Shown here: piece by piece, positions 45,845 to 58,812 of the stretch
Numbering within the stretch: the first letter of the stretch is position 1
Layout of the letters: the number at the start of each line of letters is the position of its first letter
Assembly (NCBI RefSeq): GCF_026210795.1
Contig: NC_089432.1
Span: 5,704,001-5,768,000 of the forward strand
DNA length: 64,000 bases
Reading direction: 5' to 3'
DNA from: Rhizophagus irregularis
Taxonomy: Eukaryota; Glomeromycota; Glomeromycetes; Glomerales; Glomeraceae
Notes under the pieces: generated by a model
The model's input: the letters and a program-made list of their open reading frames with translations, nothing else
Databases searched by the model: none
What the model was told of the DNA's origin: nothing
Translations under genes and position numbers: made by a program

Positions 45845-46121
45845 GCTTTAGACGACCCCATTTTTCGGCAAATGTATTTATGCACTATGACGTGGGACAG
45901 TGTCGAATTATCATGGCTATAATTCGAGCTACCCGGTAATAATTCACACCTCTTTTTTATTATACATTATGAAATTTATTAAATTAACAAAACAAGGAAT
46001 AACTAAATGTATACTATTAAAATTATTAATTAGTAAACTAACCTGCATATAAAGTACTCAATATAACCTACTAACCCCTCCAGCGTTATTAATTTGTCCA
46101 AATAATAATGAAAATCGTTGT

Positions 46122-49100
46122 TTAAAAAAATCTACTGAATACGCTTTTAATTCGATCTCCTTTCAGTAAAGGAGTTAATAGGCTTGATTCGACACGTTCA
46201 ACAACAGGTTTGACTAATTTAGGTTTTTCCAAAGATTTCTCATTGGATTTGCGAATTAATTCTAATCTATATTCATTATCTATTTTCCGCCAAATATTTA
46301 AAATATCAGCAGCTTGATCACTAGGACACATTGCCAAGGCATATCCCATGAGAATCATTTGCTTTTCCAAATTTTGAAATATGTCTTGCTTTGCAACCTC
46401 ATAACAAATTCTCCAAGCAATATCTTTAACAGAATCTAGTAGAGTCTCCTTTTTATCATTATTTCTCATATTTGAAATTGTCTTTATTATCTTCACAATA
46501 TCGATACACATATTGTATGCAAAATTGAGATTAGAATCACGTAATGCAGCATCAGCAAGCATGGCCATAACTTTGACTTCCGCAACTTTATCATTTCGGT
46601 AACCTAACTTCTTTGCAAGTTCCATAATTGATTTAGAATCATAATATGCATCTTCATTTGTACTTAATAAACGAGAAATCAAATCTAATTTATTTGGTGC
46701 AAGTCGAATTTGCATAGGATGTATCAGAATTCCAGGTTGATGATAAACTTTTTGTTCTGTAAGCATATGAGTTGCTTCAATGAACTCAATTTCAGATTGA
46801 AGAGTATCAGAAATGGGCAAAATTTGAAGACTAAAAAATAAAACACATTAACAACAATATAAGGAAGCCACTTTAGTAAAAACTTACGCCTTACCATTCA
46901 TATGCCAACTTCATATATCCATGATACATATTTCCGGAAGGAGCATTATCAAAGAATTCTCTTGACGCATCTATAACAAGTTGCTCAGCTACCGTTATAT
47001 CTAAAGGTTGTGGTTGATCAGTAGGCAAAATAATTTTACGGGCCAAATTAAATTCTAAAAGAGTATTGTGTTATAGGTAATATAGTTTTAAAGTATCCAC
47101 TCAAAAGAATAGAAATTTAGCATTCACAAAATAGATAAAGGATACTGCCATAGCTCAATAATGAAGAAACAAAAATCTTATATATTTCCTCTGTAGATAT
47201 TTTACTCAAAACGCCTTTTCCATTTTCATGAAGATTAAGAATTTCCTTTAATAATAAGGTCCATTCATCTTCATTTTTAAACCTATCTTCATCATTTTCA
47301 GGTCCACTACCAGATCTCCTTGCTAATTGAATACATAATTGCTTTTGTAAAATATAATCGTTCGAACTCTGTAAAAACCAACATAAAGGTACAGCATTGT
47401 CATATCGAGTGAGAATCTCTGCAGCATTCAAATGAAGTTCAAGAGAATCAATTATGCCTTGAAGTTGAATTTCATTTTTAGACTTGAATAGTGAGAAAAA
47501 TTCATATGGTGTATAATTCTGGAGTGAATTAATGTCAAAACTTTCATCTGATACTTCATCAAATATCGGAAGACATTCATAAATACGAGTCATATCCTGC
47601 CAATTATCAGTTCTAGAATTTCCGTAAAGACAAGCAAGAGCTATTCTGGCAAGATCTTCATCGGAAACGATAATTCGTTCTTGCGCATCCAAACTCGGTT
47701 TTGATGCTTCAAAGATAGTACAAACTAATTTTAAATTAGATGATGAAATATCTAAGATATAATTGTAAAGCAAATCAAGTGGTTTACTCTCTGGTTCTGA
47801 TATTGGTATTTTATCAATAATATCGTCTTTAAGAACATGATTTAATCGAGCACGACGAGAAGGCAATATTCTTAAAAAGGGAATGATAAATTTCTTAATG
47901 TCACTTACAATCCGTTTTTCATCAGTATATTGAAGGAATACTCGAATAATTTCCGCTTCAGTTAATGCCTCAAATTCCTTCAATGACATGCTTTTACTAA
48001 CTGAATCCAAGTTTGGATAGCAATCATAAACGAGTTTCGCTAACATATCAAGATTTTCTTCCAAGGTCTCCAAATTCATTACATTTTTCCTGATTCCATG
48101 ATGAATAAGTTCAAGAGCTTTATCCACTTGTCCTGAAACACTATCTATTTTATGAGCACGATCAATATACCACTTTGTAATTAAAGTTGATTGTGCTGGA
48201 TATTCAACTGGGTTTAATTTTATTCCTCCGACTTCTAATTCCTCTGATACATTAGGTAATATTCGTTGCTTTAAAATTGGGTTATCAACCCAATCTATTT
48301 CTCTCCATGGTTGTTCATGCCACAAACGTTCAACAAGTTCACCATTGCTATTTAAGATAACGCTAGGTAAGAAAGATTCATAATCATCAGGGTTAACCGT
48401 TTCCGGAATTTGTTCAAGGATTGTAAAACGATAAGGCAATGTTTCGGAACCATGATGAGTAAATAGAACGTTCAAACCCTTGAAAAACTCTTCGGTTGCA
48501 TAATCCATAGCTAAAGCTGCAATGTTCAAATCACGAAATACTGCATAATCATCAACGAATGTTGAAGCATAATCAACAAATGTGACCCAGCCATCATTGT
48601 CTTCAAAATCCTCCATAGATCCATTTTCAATGTCATGCTTTTTTTTTTCTTCAACGATAACCTCATATGTACGCAACCGATCCAAGTACTTAAAAAAGTA
48701 ATGCCTATATTTACAAATAATAATATCTTTTTCAGATATATGTAGTTTGCCCAAAAATTCTTTCACCTCAGAATTTACTTTAAAAGGATATTCACGAAGC
48801 AATTTAATTATTTCATCTTTGTTAGACGATGCTCCATTATTTAAAATCTTGTCCAAAATATCTGTGTCTTTCAAACCATAATTTAATAAAAGTCTTAATA
48901 AATCAGGTTTATTGCTAAATGTACGTATACAAGCAGAGAGTACCCATTCTCTATCATGTATTTTATCAAGGTAATCATGAATTGCAGACTCAGAGACTTC
49001 AGCATCCTGCCATTGAGCCTGATATATAACATCTGTATCTAGATCGTACGTTTTTGCTATTACCAACGCGTCATCATAATCTAGAGCATTTATTTTGCGA

Positions 49101-50983
49101 TTTAATAGCTCGAGAGGAGAAATTTTAGAAATACGATTAAGACGATATGTCTTTCTAGAAACTGTTACAATTTTCCCACGGGATTCCGTGGTATCATTTT
49201 CAAAGTGCCATAAGAAAGTATCAGTCACATAATGTAAAGAATTTGCTAAAGCACTTATTAATCTGCTTAATTGAGATTCTGCTTCTTCGGATTCTTCATC
49301 ATCAATATCTCCTTCTTCCTGTTCTCTTGAATATCGAACGAATCCATCATTAATCATTCGAGCTTTAACAGATTTAACCTCATGTTCAATAACAAGGAAA
49401 CAATTATTACATTGACTGGTAATTTCACGACAAGATTTAAAAGATTCTGGAGATTCACCTAATATATTGACCATTTCTGGAAGGCGGGCAATAATCATTA
49501 AACCGTATTGGTAACCAAAAATAAGGGCATCATTTGACCACCAACCAATTGATACAACCTTTCCATTATCAAATCCTGGAATACTAGTAAAATCACCACC
49601 CTCATTTTTAATTTCTGAAACTTTGTCAATAAATTCTTCTAAAGACAGATCTCTAAATTCTTTACCTCTAGCAAAGAAATTAAGTTCAGATTGATTGAAA
49701 GATCTATTTAATTCGAGTCCTTTATTTAAGGACAAATTCCATAACTTTACTGCACCAGAAAAGTCCAAAGTCAATAAGTGCTGCTGATTTGGTGATAAAA
49801 CCATGTTATGAATTATTTCATCTGTGAAATTTTTGTTGGTATTACGCCAGGTTGAAAAAATATTTATTAACCGATAAAAGAATCCCGAGTAATCAGCTGT
49901 TTCTTGACTTAATTGTGATGTATCATCTATAGTTCTACTATTTGAACCTTCCAATTCTAGTTTTCGATAAAATGGTCTTTCTGGCAATAGCATCCAACAT
50001 GCAACAGAAGACAAGGTTGTCTCATCATCATCCTCAAAGCTTGATTTACCGCCAAGACATAACATTAACCCATTTAATGTTATGACAGCTCCGCAAGCAG
50101 TAGTAGACAACCACTGCTTAAAAGAAAATTTATGATAATAAACAAAATAACCAGGATCGGAAGGTCCTTCACGCGAATAAGTAGCATTAGGTCTCAAATG
50201 AAATAAAGTTTCTTTTCCGTCCATGGCTGCTGTCTCTGTTGTGTTAATTAAATAGCTACGTAAAATACCATCAAAAGTGACTACCAGCAATTCATACTGG
50301 TATATGTATCCCTCAAATGATAATATCTTATTTGATCCACGTTTTGGATCAATAAAACATAAAAAGGCTACTGGTTCAAGAAAAAAACTCGACCTGCTCT
50401 GTGCATCTGTTTCAGCATCAGAATTAATGTTTGTGCTAGATAAAATGACACAAACTAAATTTCCATTTTCGTCAATGATCTCAATTGTTCCATCGCTCCT
50501 TGAAGCTGCTAAGATTTTAGAATCTGGACTCCAGGATAGACGTCTCCATTTTGGAAATGTGTCTCTATCTCTTTTAGAAGTAAAAATTGCGTGATTTGTT
50601 TCAAAGCCACTTTTACTCGTTCTAATTTCTATTTTATGATCGCTCAATGCAGCTAGGTACTGGCAATTGGGCGACAGCTGCATAAATCTATCAGAAGCTA
50701 CTTTTAGACGTGCCTGAATAAGTGAACGTGGTACCGTAGTGGAAATCGCAAGTTTCTCTAAGCTACGAACGAGGCGGTGTGTAACTTGCTTGAACACATG
50801 TTTTGGTATCTGAGAATAAGAAGGATCATAAGGGTTAGCATGTAGTTTGACTTGGGAGCCGGTTTCCTGATCTAATTCATCCTCTGGTTTCCAAACAGCA
50901 ACTACATCTATATCATAAAGTATGCGTTCTGAAGAGCTTTTGGTAGGTTCTATTTGTTTTGCCATTATTTTCCAATTTTGCAT
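46122..50983 (-). CDS. NBAS/Sec39-type tethering factor, 3 exons, 1,568 aa
   Basis: Exons 50983-47146, 47054-46895 and 46830-46122. The N-terminal part has a beta-propeller-like region (RFMQLSPNCQYLAALSDHKI, RRLSWSPDSKILAASRSDGT IEIIDENGN; MVLSPNQQHLLTLDFSGAVK LWNLSLN) as in the NBAS N-terminal domain. The remainder is an all-helical Sec39-like array (LDYDDALVIAKTYDLDTDVI, HDREWVLSACIRTFSNKPDL, LARIALACLYGNSRTDNWQD). NBAS/Sec39 belongs to the NRZ/Dsl1 complex that captures Golgi-derived vesicles at the ER. A second ATG at 50965 could also serve as start. It is the longest gene in the window. Confidence 0.85.
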
Positions 50984-51143
50984 CTGCGAATATCCTAAAT
51001 TTTGATTATATCAATCGGTAATACTATACAAGCCAATCAATTCTGCAGTTGAATCGTATGTATAACCTTAGCTGCATGACCGCATAATTTTAAAGATAAT
51101 CAAATTCAAATTCTTCACTTTATTCACTTGATTCTTTTAGACG
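50984..51143. promoter_or_regulatory. Divergent promoter, NBAS / GPHR
   Basis: 160 bp lie between opposing start codons of two secretory-pathway genes. No clear motif is seen beyond AT-richness. Confidence 0.45.
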
Positions 51144-52876
51144 ATGGTTTATGAATTTACGTTTACGTTACTATATGATTTATTTTTACAATTTGGTTCA
51201 CAAATGTTATTTTTTGCATTTGGATGGGTTTATTTAGTAAAGAAACTATTTAAAGACTATGAATCGTCTATTGACCGACATGACGTCCAATTCGTTCAAG
51301 CAATATTTTCACTTACTTTCAGCACAAGCTGTGCTTTGTTCGAATTGATCATTTTTGAGATCATGGACGTCATGCATAAAGAGTAAAGTTCTCTTTAATA
51401 ATTTTTATTATTTATTTTTATTTATTTTTATATAAAAACATTTTAACAATGTTAAAACGTAAATATTTTTAGTTCACGATATATATGTTGGAAAATAACC
51501 CTCTACGTGTCACTTTTCCTCGTAATAATATTGATTCCAGCTTATCAATTATATCTTTTAATAACAAATATACAAGAAAGTTTACCCAAAAGATATTCTA
51601 TAATCATCGCACTTTTATGTTGGTTAATATATTTTTATGGTTTTTGGAAAGTTGGAGATTTTTTTCCAATTAAAAATACCGAAAAAAGTAAGTTTATTCG
51701 TTATAATTTCGTTCCTTAATAAATAAAACTGATTTTTAAATTATTTGAATAGAATCTATACCCGATGATACATTGATACAATTTGGAATGAGTCGCGTGG
51801 GAGTACTTGGAGTTACTATAATGGCAATATTATCAGGATTTGGGGCAGTAAACAGTCCTTATGCAACATTATTTTTCTTCTTGAGACAAGTTAAGGATAC
51901 AGATATTCAAGCAGCCGAAAAAAAATACCTTCAAACTTTGGATATAATATTAAATAAGAAGAGAAGAATAATAATTTCACAGCAACAAAGAACTACAAAC
52001 GAGCAAAATTCAAGAGTTGGTGGATTTGTGCGAAGAATGTTTAATACAATGGCGAATGGGATCGGGATTAGTAGTGAAAATATTAGCGTTTTAAGACAAG
52101 AAATAACAGGACTTGAAAATTTTGGACGACAATTATTTTTAGATATCGAAGATTTATACCAAGAGAGAGATCGAATACTTTATTCTAAAACATGGCAAGG
52201 AAAATATTATAATTTTATGGGTTATAATTTTTCAATTTATTGCATTTACAAAATCGTAATGGCAATTGTCAATATTATTCTTTCGCGTGTGGGAAAAACT
52301 GACCCAATTACTTACGGGTTAACATTAGCAATTGCTTATTTTAACATAAAAGAAATTGATATTGATTTCTGGTATCAACAATTAAGTTTTTTCACAGTTG
52401 GAATAATGATATTTTTTTCTATTCGAGGATTATTAATTCAATTCCTAAAATTTTTTAGAGCAGTATCAAACCCCGTATCGAGAAACAATATTGTGTTATT
52501 TCTTGCACACATAATGGGAATGTATTTTCTTAGTTCAGTTTTAATGTTGAGAATGTCATTACCAGAAGTATATAGGAATAAAATTACGATTCTTTTCAAA
52601 TCGATTGATATTGCATTTTATCACAGATGGTTTGATGTAATATTTCTTGTTAGTGGAATAGCAAGTATGGTTTTCATATATTTTGTACATCAAGCAAACA
52701 ATAGCAATGTTATGTTATCTACCGCAATGACTCCTTCTGGAACACCAAATGGAAGTTTACCAATAACTTCACCTATTTCACCTGGAGATGTGAGTGGTAT
52801 AGGCGGTGGTAGTTTAAGCGGAAGTGGATCTAGCAGATGGACTTCAAATAATAATAATTTATATTACAGAAGTTAA
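51144..52876 (+). CDS. Golgi pH regulator (GPHR/GPR89 family), 3 exons, 525 aa
   Basis: Exons 51144-51382, 51473-51687 and 51753-52876. About nine hydrophobic segments are visible, among them FTLLYDLFLQFGSQMLFFAF, LYVSLFLVIILIPAYQLYLL, RYSIIIALLCWLIYFYGFW and the family signature SRVGVLGVTIMAILSGFGAV NSPY. A cytosolic loop with FFFLRQVKDTDIQAAEKKYL follows, then the C-terminal bundle (LSRVGKTDPITYGLTLAIAY). GPHR is an anion channel that supports Golgi acidification. The S/G-rich tail (GGGSLSGSGSSRW) is extra. Confidence 0.93.
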
Positions 52877-52923
52877 TCGTTTATTATATATAATACTTTA
52901 ATAATTAAAAAATCACAATAGAA

Positions 52924-54539
52924 TTAATTTAATAAAGGTTCAAACATTCCGCTATCTAATTCTAATAAAGCTTGAATATCTTTTTTTATGTTCACGTTAT
53001 TTTGTACGCATACCAATTTTAAGAGTTGACATATGTTACATAGTGATTTTTTTAACATGTTATTATTAACTTCAACACGCATCACTTGATACCATGATGT
53101 TGCCACTGATTTCAGTATACGACCCTTGTATTGTGGTATTCTTATGTACATAGAATATATAGTTAACAGAGATCGAACAAATAAACGTTCACATGAAAGG
53201 ATGAACATACTACATACCTGGGCCAGCATGTACTAATAACCTTTTCTAAACCTTTTGCTGCTGCATAATGTAACCCTATGATTTGCTCCTTATTTGTAAA
53301 CTCAAAGGTTACTTGCAAAGAGTCACATATAGTTTGTATTAATTCTCCTAAATATTTAACCATAACTATACCTAGTTCTTGACTTAGATTAGGGATTTGT
53401 TCTAATAATATTATACGAATTACAATTTTGTCACCCGAAAATATGAACCCCCTTACAACATTATTGGATAATATTTGTTCATATTTAATAAAACGCGCTT
53501 CAGAATTTGGTTTTTCGATTAAGGAGATTAATGAAATTATAGCAGAAAAGCTTTGACGTAATAATGAAACATGAGATTCCTCATTTTGATAAGTTAAACA
53601 TCTACTTAATGCTTCGTGAAAAACTTCACCTAATCCTGTTCGTTGTATAATGTCAGGGGTTAATTCTTTTAATAAATGGTCCAGTAAAGAGACACCTCGA
53701 GTCTTGAAATTCACATTATAATCATCAATAAGTGATAAAGTTGGAGGAATAATAAGTCCAATGGTCTTCCCAATCTCTGCGTTCTTTCAATGATATCAAC
53801 CATTTTTTTTAGACGTCAATTAATTTATTTCTCTAAATAAAATTAAAATCACTTACTTTCAGATGTAAGATGCACCACCGTAAAATATTAGATCCTTTTG
53901 CTATTTCTCCTCTCCATGATTCATTCCCAATATCAAAATCAACAGGTTGTTTTTTTAATTTTCCACTTCTCTTTTCAACATTCACAGGAGTATGCTTTAG
54001 AAATACTGGTTTTACATATTTTTCGAGTATTTCAGAGGAAAATATTTGAATCATTCGTGTAACAGTCGGAAACCGCTTTGGTTGCAAGGTAATCAACGAG
54101 TTGATTGTTGCTTAAAAAAAGTATTCCTACATTTAATATATAAAAAAAAAAAAATTTTTTTTTCGAAAAAGCAACTTTACCAATTGCACTTTTATTTAAA
54201 TCAGAATTTGTCCATGATTCTTCTCCTATAAACGTTGCACATGTTACAATTATTTGTATTATTTCTTCATCATCTAGTTTGTTATCTGTGGCATTCTGGA
54301 TTAAAGTTTGTAATTCTTTTAACGCCAATTCAGCTTGAATTTTAAATGTATTCGCTAGTCTCGATATATCAGTATCTTTAAATATTAAAAGTGCATACAT
54401 AATTTAATACAATTTATTTTAAAGATAAAAGGTAAATAACAAAGACAACACCTGTTGCATATCCATCAACAAATGATAAATAAGTTGGAACTCTTAATCT
54501 TTCAAGTAATTTAACTAGTTCACTTCTAATACTTGACAT
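52924..54539 (-). CDS. TTI2-like subunit of the TTT complex, 5 exons, 439 aa
   Basis: Exons 54539-54452, 54375-54181, 54110-53857, 53783-53218 and 53140-52924. The protein starts MSSIRSELVKLLERLRVPTY. Family-like blocks are LITLQPKRFPTVTRMIQIF, EIAKGSNILRWCILHLK, IPPTLSLIDDYNVNFKTRGV SLLDHLL, RTGLGEVFHEALSRCLTYQ, and CWPRIPQYKGRILKSVATSW. TTI2 works with TELO2 and TTI1 in folding and stabilising PI3K-like kinases (ATM, ATR, TOR). Its helical-repeat character agrees. It is divergent from the phytochelatin synthase gene. Confidence 0.8.
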
Positions 54540-54815
54540 TTTTCAATAGTTAACTATTGAGGTACCCAATTAAAAAGCCAATAAAAAAAACAAATAATAT
54601 AGCAATAAAGCAATAAAATCTGATAACTTTTTATCAGATCCGAAAGTTATCCGCTGATCCGATGATCCGACACTGATCCGTGTCATTTGAACAAATATTT
54701 TACTTTGCATTGTTTGCATTGTTTGCGATAAACTTGGGTAAGCTGTACAAAATACGACCCGAAGAAATTAATTATCGTTTACGGAAGCTTAGTCTTTGAA
54801 GGAAACTTTGCTGAA
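54540..54815. promoter_or_regulatory. Divergent promoter, TTI2 / phytochelatin synthase, with GATCCG cluster
   Basis: The 276-bp spacer contains an inverted repeat CTGATAACTTTTTATCAG (54620-54637) and four GATCCG words within 44 bp (54637, 54656, 54664 and 54675). Clustering of a six-base word upstream of a metal-detoxification gene suggests factor binding, but no factor is known from the sequence. Confidence 0.5.
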
Positions 54816-56345
54816 ATGTTTACAAAAAAAGTTGCAAAATCATTTGTACGATCTCAGACTATTTTTTCATCTGTTTTATTTATTTCTCCATCTTTTTCAC
54901 GCAGTTACGTTTCTAAAAGTAGACAACTTTCCTCTTCATTTGCTTCAATAACAACTTCTCAAACTTCGTTACCTATAACTTCACTAAAATCAAAGGAAAA
55001 TCCGCAACCACCTCCTCCGCAAATCACTTTTCAGGGCCGTAAATTACCTGATCACTTGATCAATCTCGCCTCACCTTCTGGCAAGGAACTTTTTAAACAA
55101 GCGCTTAATGAAAGTTATGCCGAGGGTTATTTTAACTTGTCTAGTTGTTTTTCACATCAGATGGAACCAGCTTATTGTGGTTTAAGTTCTTTATCAATAG
55201 TTCTTAATGCATTACAAGTCACAGGTGCTCCGGTATGGAAAGGTCCTTGGCGATGGTGGTATGATGAGCTTTTAAATTGCTGTGCTGAAATCGAAGAAGT
55301 GAAAAAATCTGGAGTTACTTTTGATCAATTTGCATGTTTAGCAAGATGTCACTGTTACACTGTTGCTAAACGCGCTAATAAAGTGTCAAAAGAAGAATTT
55401 ATTTCTGATTTAAAGGCCGTTTGTTCTCGTTCCGATATTTTTATGATAATCTCTTTTTCAAGGCAAGCCCTGCAACAAACTGGCGATGGTCACTTTTCGC
55501 CAATTGGAGCATATAATCATGAACAAAATATGGCTCTTGTATTAGATACTGCTAGGTAAAACAAATTAATTTTTTTTTTTGAAATATATTATACTTTGAA
55601 CCCATTTCTTTCCTCTTTTTTTAATAGATTCAAATATCCATCGTACTTTGCTTCTGCTGATTTATTATACGAAGCTATGCTCCCATTGGATAAGGAGACT
55701 AACTTGCCACGAGGTTATTTTCTCCTTTCTTCGTATGAACCCCAAAAACCCATTTCTCTCTGTAAATTGTCTCAAGATGCAATAGTAAACTGGACTTCTC
55801 TCGGAAAAACTTTCTGTAAGGATCTTCCTGACAGATTAATTACCGAAAGGCCGAAAACTTTAGAGGAGGCGGTAAAAGTGATTTTAAATGATCCGTTTAT
55901 TATGTCACTACATGATTCCATGCAAACTGATGTAGATAAGTCCAGTTCTGAAGGGAATCCGGAATCTGGAGAACAATACTTTAGCACTTTACTTAACGAT
56001 ATCATCATGTCTCCTTTATATTCAATTGTTAAATCAGTGTTTAAGAAGCAATCGCCGCCTCCAAATCAGTACAACGAAACTCAGATCTCCTTTGCTACCC
56101 TCTTCCTTCTTTCATTTCCCACCAATTTATTCACGAGTTTGTCTACAGAGTTAGTAATTGAATTGGAACAATATCGCGATCATACTAAAATGTCTTCTGT
56201 GTTAAAACATGAAGTGGAAAAGATAAATGAAGAAGTTACGGACTTGATTGGGAATTTTTGCTCTTGTAGTAAGACAAATGCAATACTTTCTAACGATTTG
56301 GATAGTTCTAAAGCAGATATAGTATGCTGTCAAGCTAAAAACTAA
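54816..56345 (+). CDS. PCS: Phytochelatin synthase, 2 exons, 485 aa
   Basis: Exons 54816-55555 and 55628-56345. The enzyme, a papain-like transpeptidase, makes phytochelatins from glutathione to bind cadmium and other metals. The catalytic triad is visible: Cys121 in EPAYCGLSSLSIVLNAL, His226 in GDGHFSPIGAYN and Asp244 in LVLDTARFKYP. The core (TFQGRKLPDHLINLASPSGK onward) matches the family. The first 70 residues are extra: basic, S-rich and acid-poor (MFTKKVAKSFVRSQTIFSSV), like a mitochondrial presequence. The variable C terminus has Cys clusters (NFCSCSKT, IVCCQAK) that may sense metal. Confidence 0.95.
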
Positions 56346-56531
56346 AAATAGTTTGTAAGTAAATTGTATATTAGGCCGAATCAATTAAAAAATGTTTCAG
56401 ATGTATGTAAAACTTTGTATAACTATGTGTGATATTACATAATCATATTTATAATTTAATAAATTAGCCACGTTTATACGTATATCAATTTTGAAAAATT
56501 TTTACAAACTCGACAAAATTAAACAACTGCC

Positions 56532-58313
56532 ATGTTTTACTCAATACATGACTTCGTTATAGGTTTAATTTTAATATTTTTATGTTTTACAACAGAGCAT
56601 TTCACAAAAGCTTTTTCGATTTCATGGGTTTACGAAGATTTATTAGCACATCCACAGTATAAAGTGGTCATATACGAGAACCAATCAATCCCAAATAGTA
56701 GTTTAGAAAAATTTGCGTTTGATGATGCACACACGGTAGATATTCATTTGCCATATTTTAACAAATAAAGAACTTTTTAATAAATCGTCATTTTTACAGG
56801 AAACTAGTCGAGTTCCTACACTATCACAAACAAGTTCAGAAGATAATGTAGAATCAAAGTTAACTTCAGTTATAATGCGTACAGCAACTGGACAACCATA
56901 TGTTTGTCAGATACCTTATGTTGTTAATCAAACTTCGATTGAAGAGGCACCTGAAGATAATAAAGATGTTGATCTTATGAAAAAAGGTTTAGCATCATTA
57001 GAGCCATTACAAGACAATTGTCTTTATTATGTAAGTTTGCAAATGATTCCTATTAAAAAAAGGAATTATTGTTGTATATTGAATTTCTGATTAAATTATT
57101 TAGTATCATGGATGGTGGACATACGAATACTGTCATCTAAGGTAAATGGATGTCTAATTAATTTTTTTGCTAACACCAACGAATCATAACTATTATAATT
57201 TTTTTTTAGTCATGTTAAACAATTCCATACTCAAACCATCCAACCTAATATGAAACCTATTGAGGATAAATCAGTGAATTCATATTTTTTAGGAAGATAT
57301 GATCCTCGTCATGCAACTTTACCGTCTTCTTATAAGGACAAAAAGGGTTCAAAGAGTCAACAACAGCAATTAGGGACAGATTTACAAGCTGTTGGAGGCA
57401 AAAAATACTTGGTGCAAAGATGGAGTGATGGTACAAAATGCGATCTAACAGGAAAACCCCGTAGGGTTGAAATTCAGGTACATTTATTAACTACGGAACA
57501 ATATGTGTTTAGAGGATTACTTTTTAATTAATATCAAATGAATTTAGTTCCATTGCAGTCAACAACAAAATGATATGATTGCGGTCGTTACGGAAAAGTT
57601 TACTTGCCATTATCTCGTGGTTATAAATACGCCAAAATTATGCAATGATCCGGCATTTCTTAGTAAAACTTTAAATAAAATTAATCATATTGAATGTAGG
57701 CGAGTTATTTCGGATGAAAAATTCGCACAGTATATGGATAAAGAACGAAAAAGTTTAGAAAGTGGAGAAAATGAAAAAAAAATGAGGTAGTGTCCACCTA
57801 ATTCTGATATGTAAAATGTAATGTTATGATAACCTTTTTATCATTATTAGCACAGAAAAAGATGATAATCAACATGATGATGAACAAAAAGTTGATATCC
57901 GTGATTTTTCGGGACAAGAAACTCAAACGGATAAATTGTTTGATTTTATCTCACAGGTCGCTGAAAATTTAAAGAAGCAAAAAGATGGAGTAATTGAAAG
58001 TGATAACGATGCCAGAGAAAAACCAATCCAGATTTATCTTATGGATGAAAATGGACAATTGGCAGTAGTTGATGGAAAAACGAATAATGAAAAAAACGAG
58101 CCTAGTTACACGGATTATAAAAGTGTTCTGGAAAGCTTATTAGCGCAAAATATTAAATTTCATTCTAATAAGCCTATCAAAAAGAAAAAATCAGATAATT
58201 ACCAAAGTCATCAAGCAAAATTAAGTTTAATTTATGAAATGGACTACGAAGATGAAAAAAGTGTTAATTTAGATAATAGTAAAGATGATAAAAAAAAAGA
58301 AAAAAATAATTAA
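56532..58313 (+). CDS. YOS9: OS-9/Yos9-type ERAD lectin, 6 exons, 480 aa
   Basis: Exons 56532-56735, 56800-57030, 57104-57141, 57210-57477, 57548-57786 and 57851-58313. The N terminus has a signal peptide-like segment (FVIGLILIFLCFTTEHFTKA). The mannose-6-phosphate-receptor-homology domain is recognisable: DNCLYYYHGWWTYEYCHL, YLVQRWSDGTKCDLTGKPRR, VEIQFHCSQQQNDMIAVV, EKFTCHYLVVINTPKLC. This lectin recognises trimmed glycans on misfolded proteins and passes them to the Hrd1 ligase in the ER. The C-terminal third is charged, without an HDEL-type end (KKKEKNN). A 38-base exon encodes the key W-W motif. Confidence 0.88.
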
Positions 58314-58383
58314 TAATTGATAAATTTACATAAATACTAAATGAAGCTATTTAATAACGTAAACTTATGTATAATTAGTATTA

Positions 58384-58459
58384 TTTATTTCATGGGGAAT
58401 TGAGGTTTTTTCCTTTCGGGGGAAAAACCCCTAATGTTCCCCTTCCCATGAAATAAATG
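58384..58459. repeat. 76-nt hairpin just downstream of the OS-9 gene
   Basis: ATTTATTTCATGGGGAA (58384-58400) pairs with TTCCCATGAAATAAAT (58444-58459), and the inner GAGGTTTTTTCC pairs imperfectly with GGGAAAAACCCC. It starts 71 bases after the stop codon. It could be a 3' UTR structure or a small foldback element. Confidence 0.7.
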
Positions 58460-58460
58460 G

Positions 58461-58593
58461 GTAATCCCCTGGAGCGTGTCACTCATTAAATATTAAAATT
58501 AAAATTAGTAATCTCCCGGCTACCTATATGAGGCCGGGAAATAAGTAAACGATCATTTATAAACTCAGCTAAATCACTCGCCAGGGGATTACC
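58461..58593. mobile_element. 133-bp MITE-like inverted-repeat element
   Basis: The perfect 13-bp ends GGTAATCCCCTGG and CCAGGGGATTACC bound 58461-58593, with an inner hairpin TCCCGGC...GCCGGGA (58515-58540). It directly abuts the 76-nt hairpin. There is no coding capacity. Confidence 0.65.
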
Positions 58594-58812
58594 GTAATTA
58601 CGTAATTACAAAAAGTTGTATCATGTAAATCATGTGATTTATCCACAAGGCGCAGTAAAACTTTAGATACGTAAAACAAGAGATTAAAATTAAATGGTTC
58701 ATATTTTCTCGTTTTGTTTGACTTGATAAAGTTAAATGTGAGTACTCTTCGCTTGCATAATTAATACCGGCTGGATACCTTACTAATAACTTATTGCCGG
58801 TCTTAACAATAG

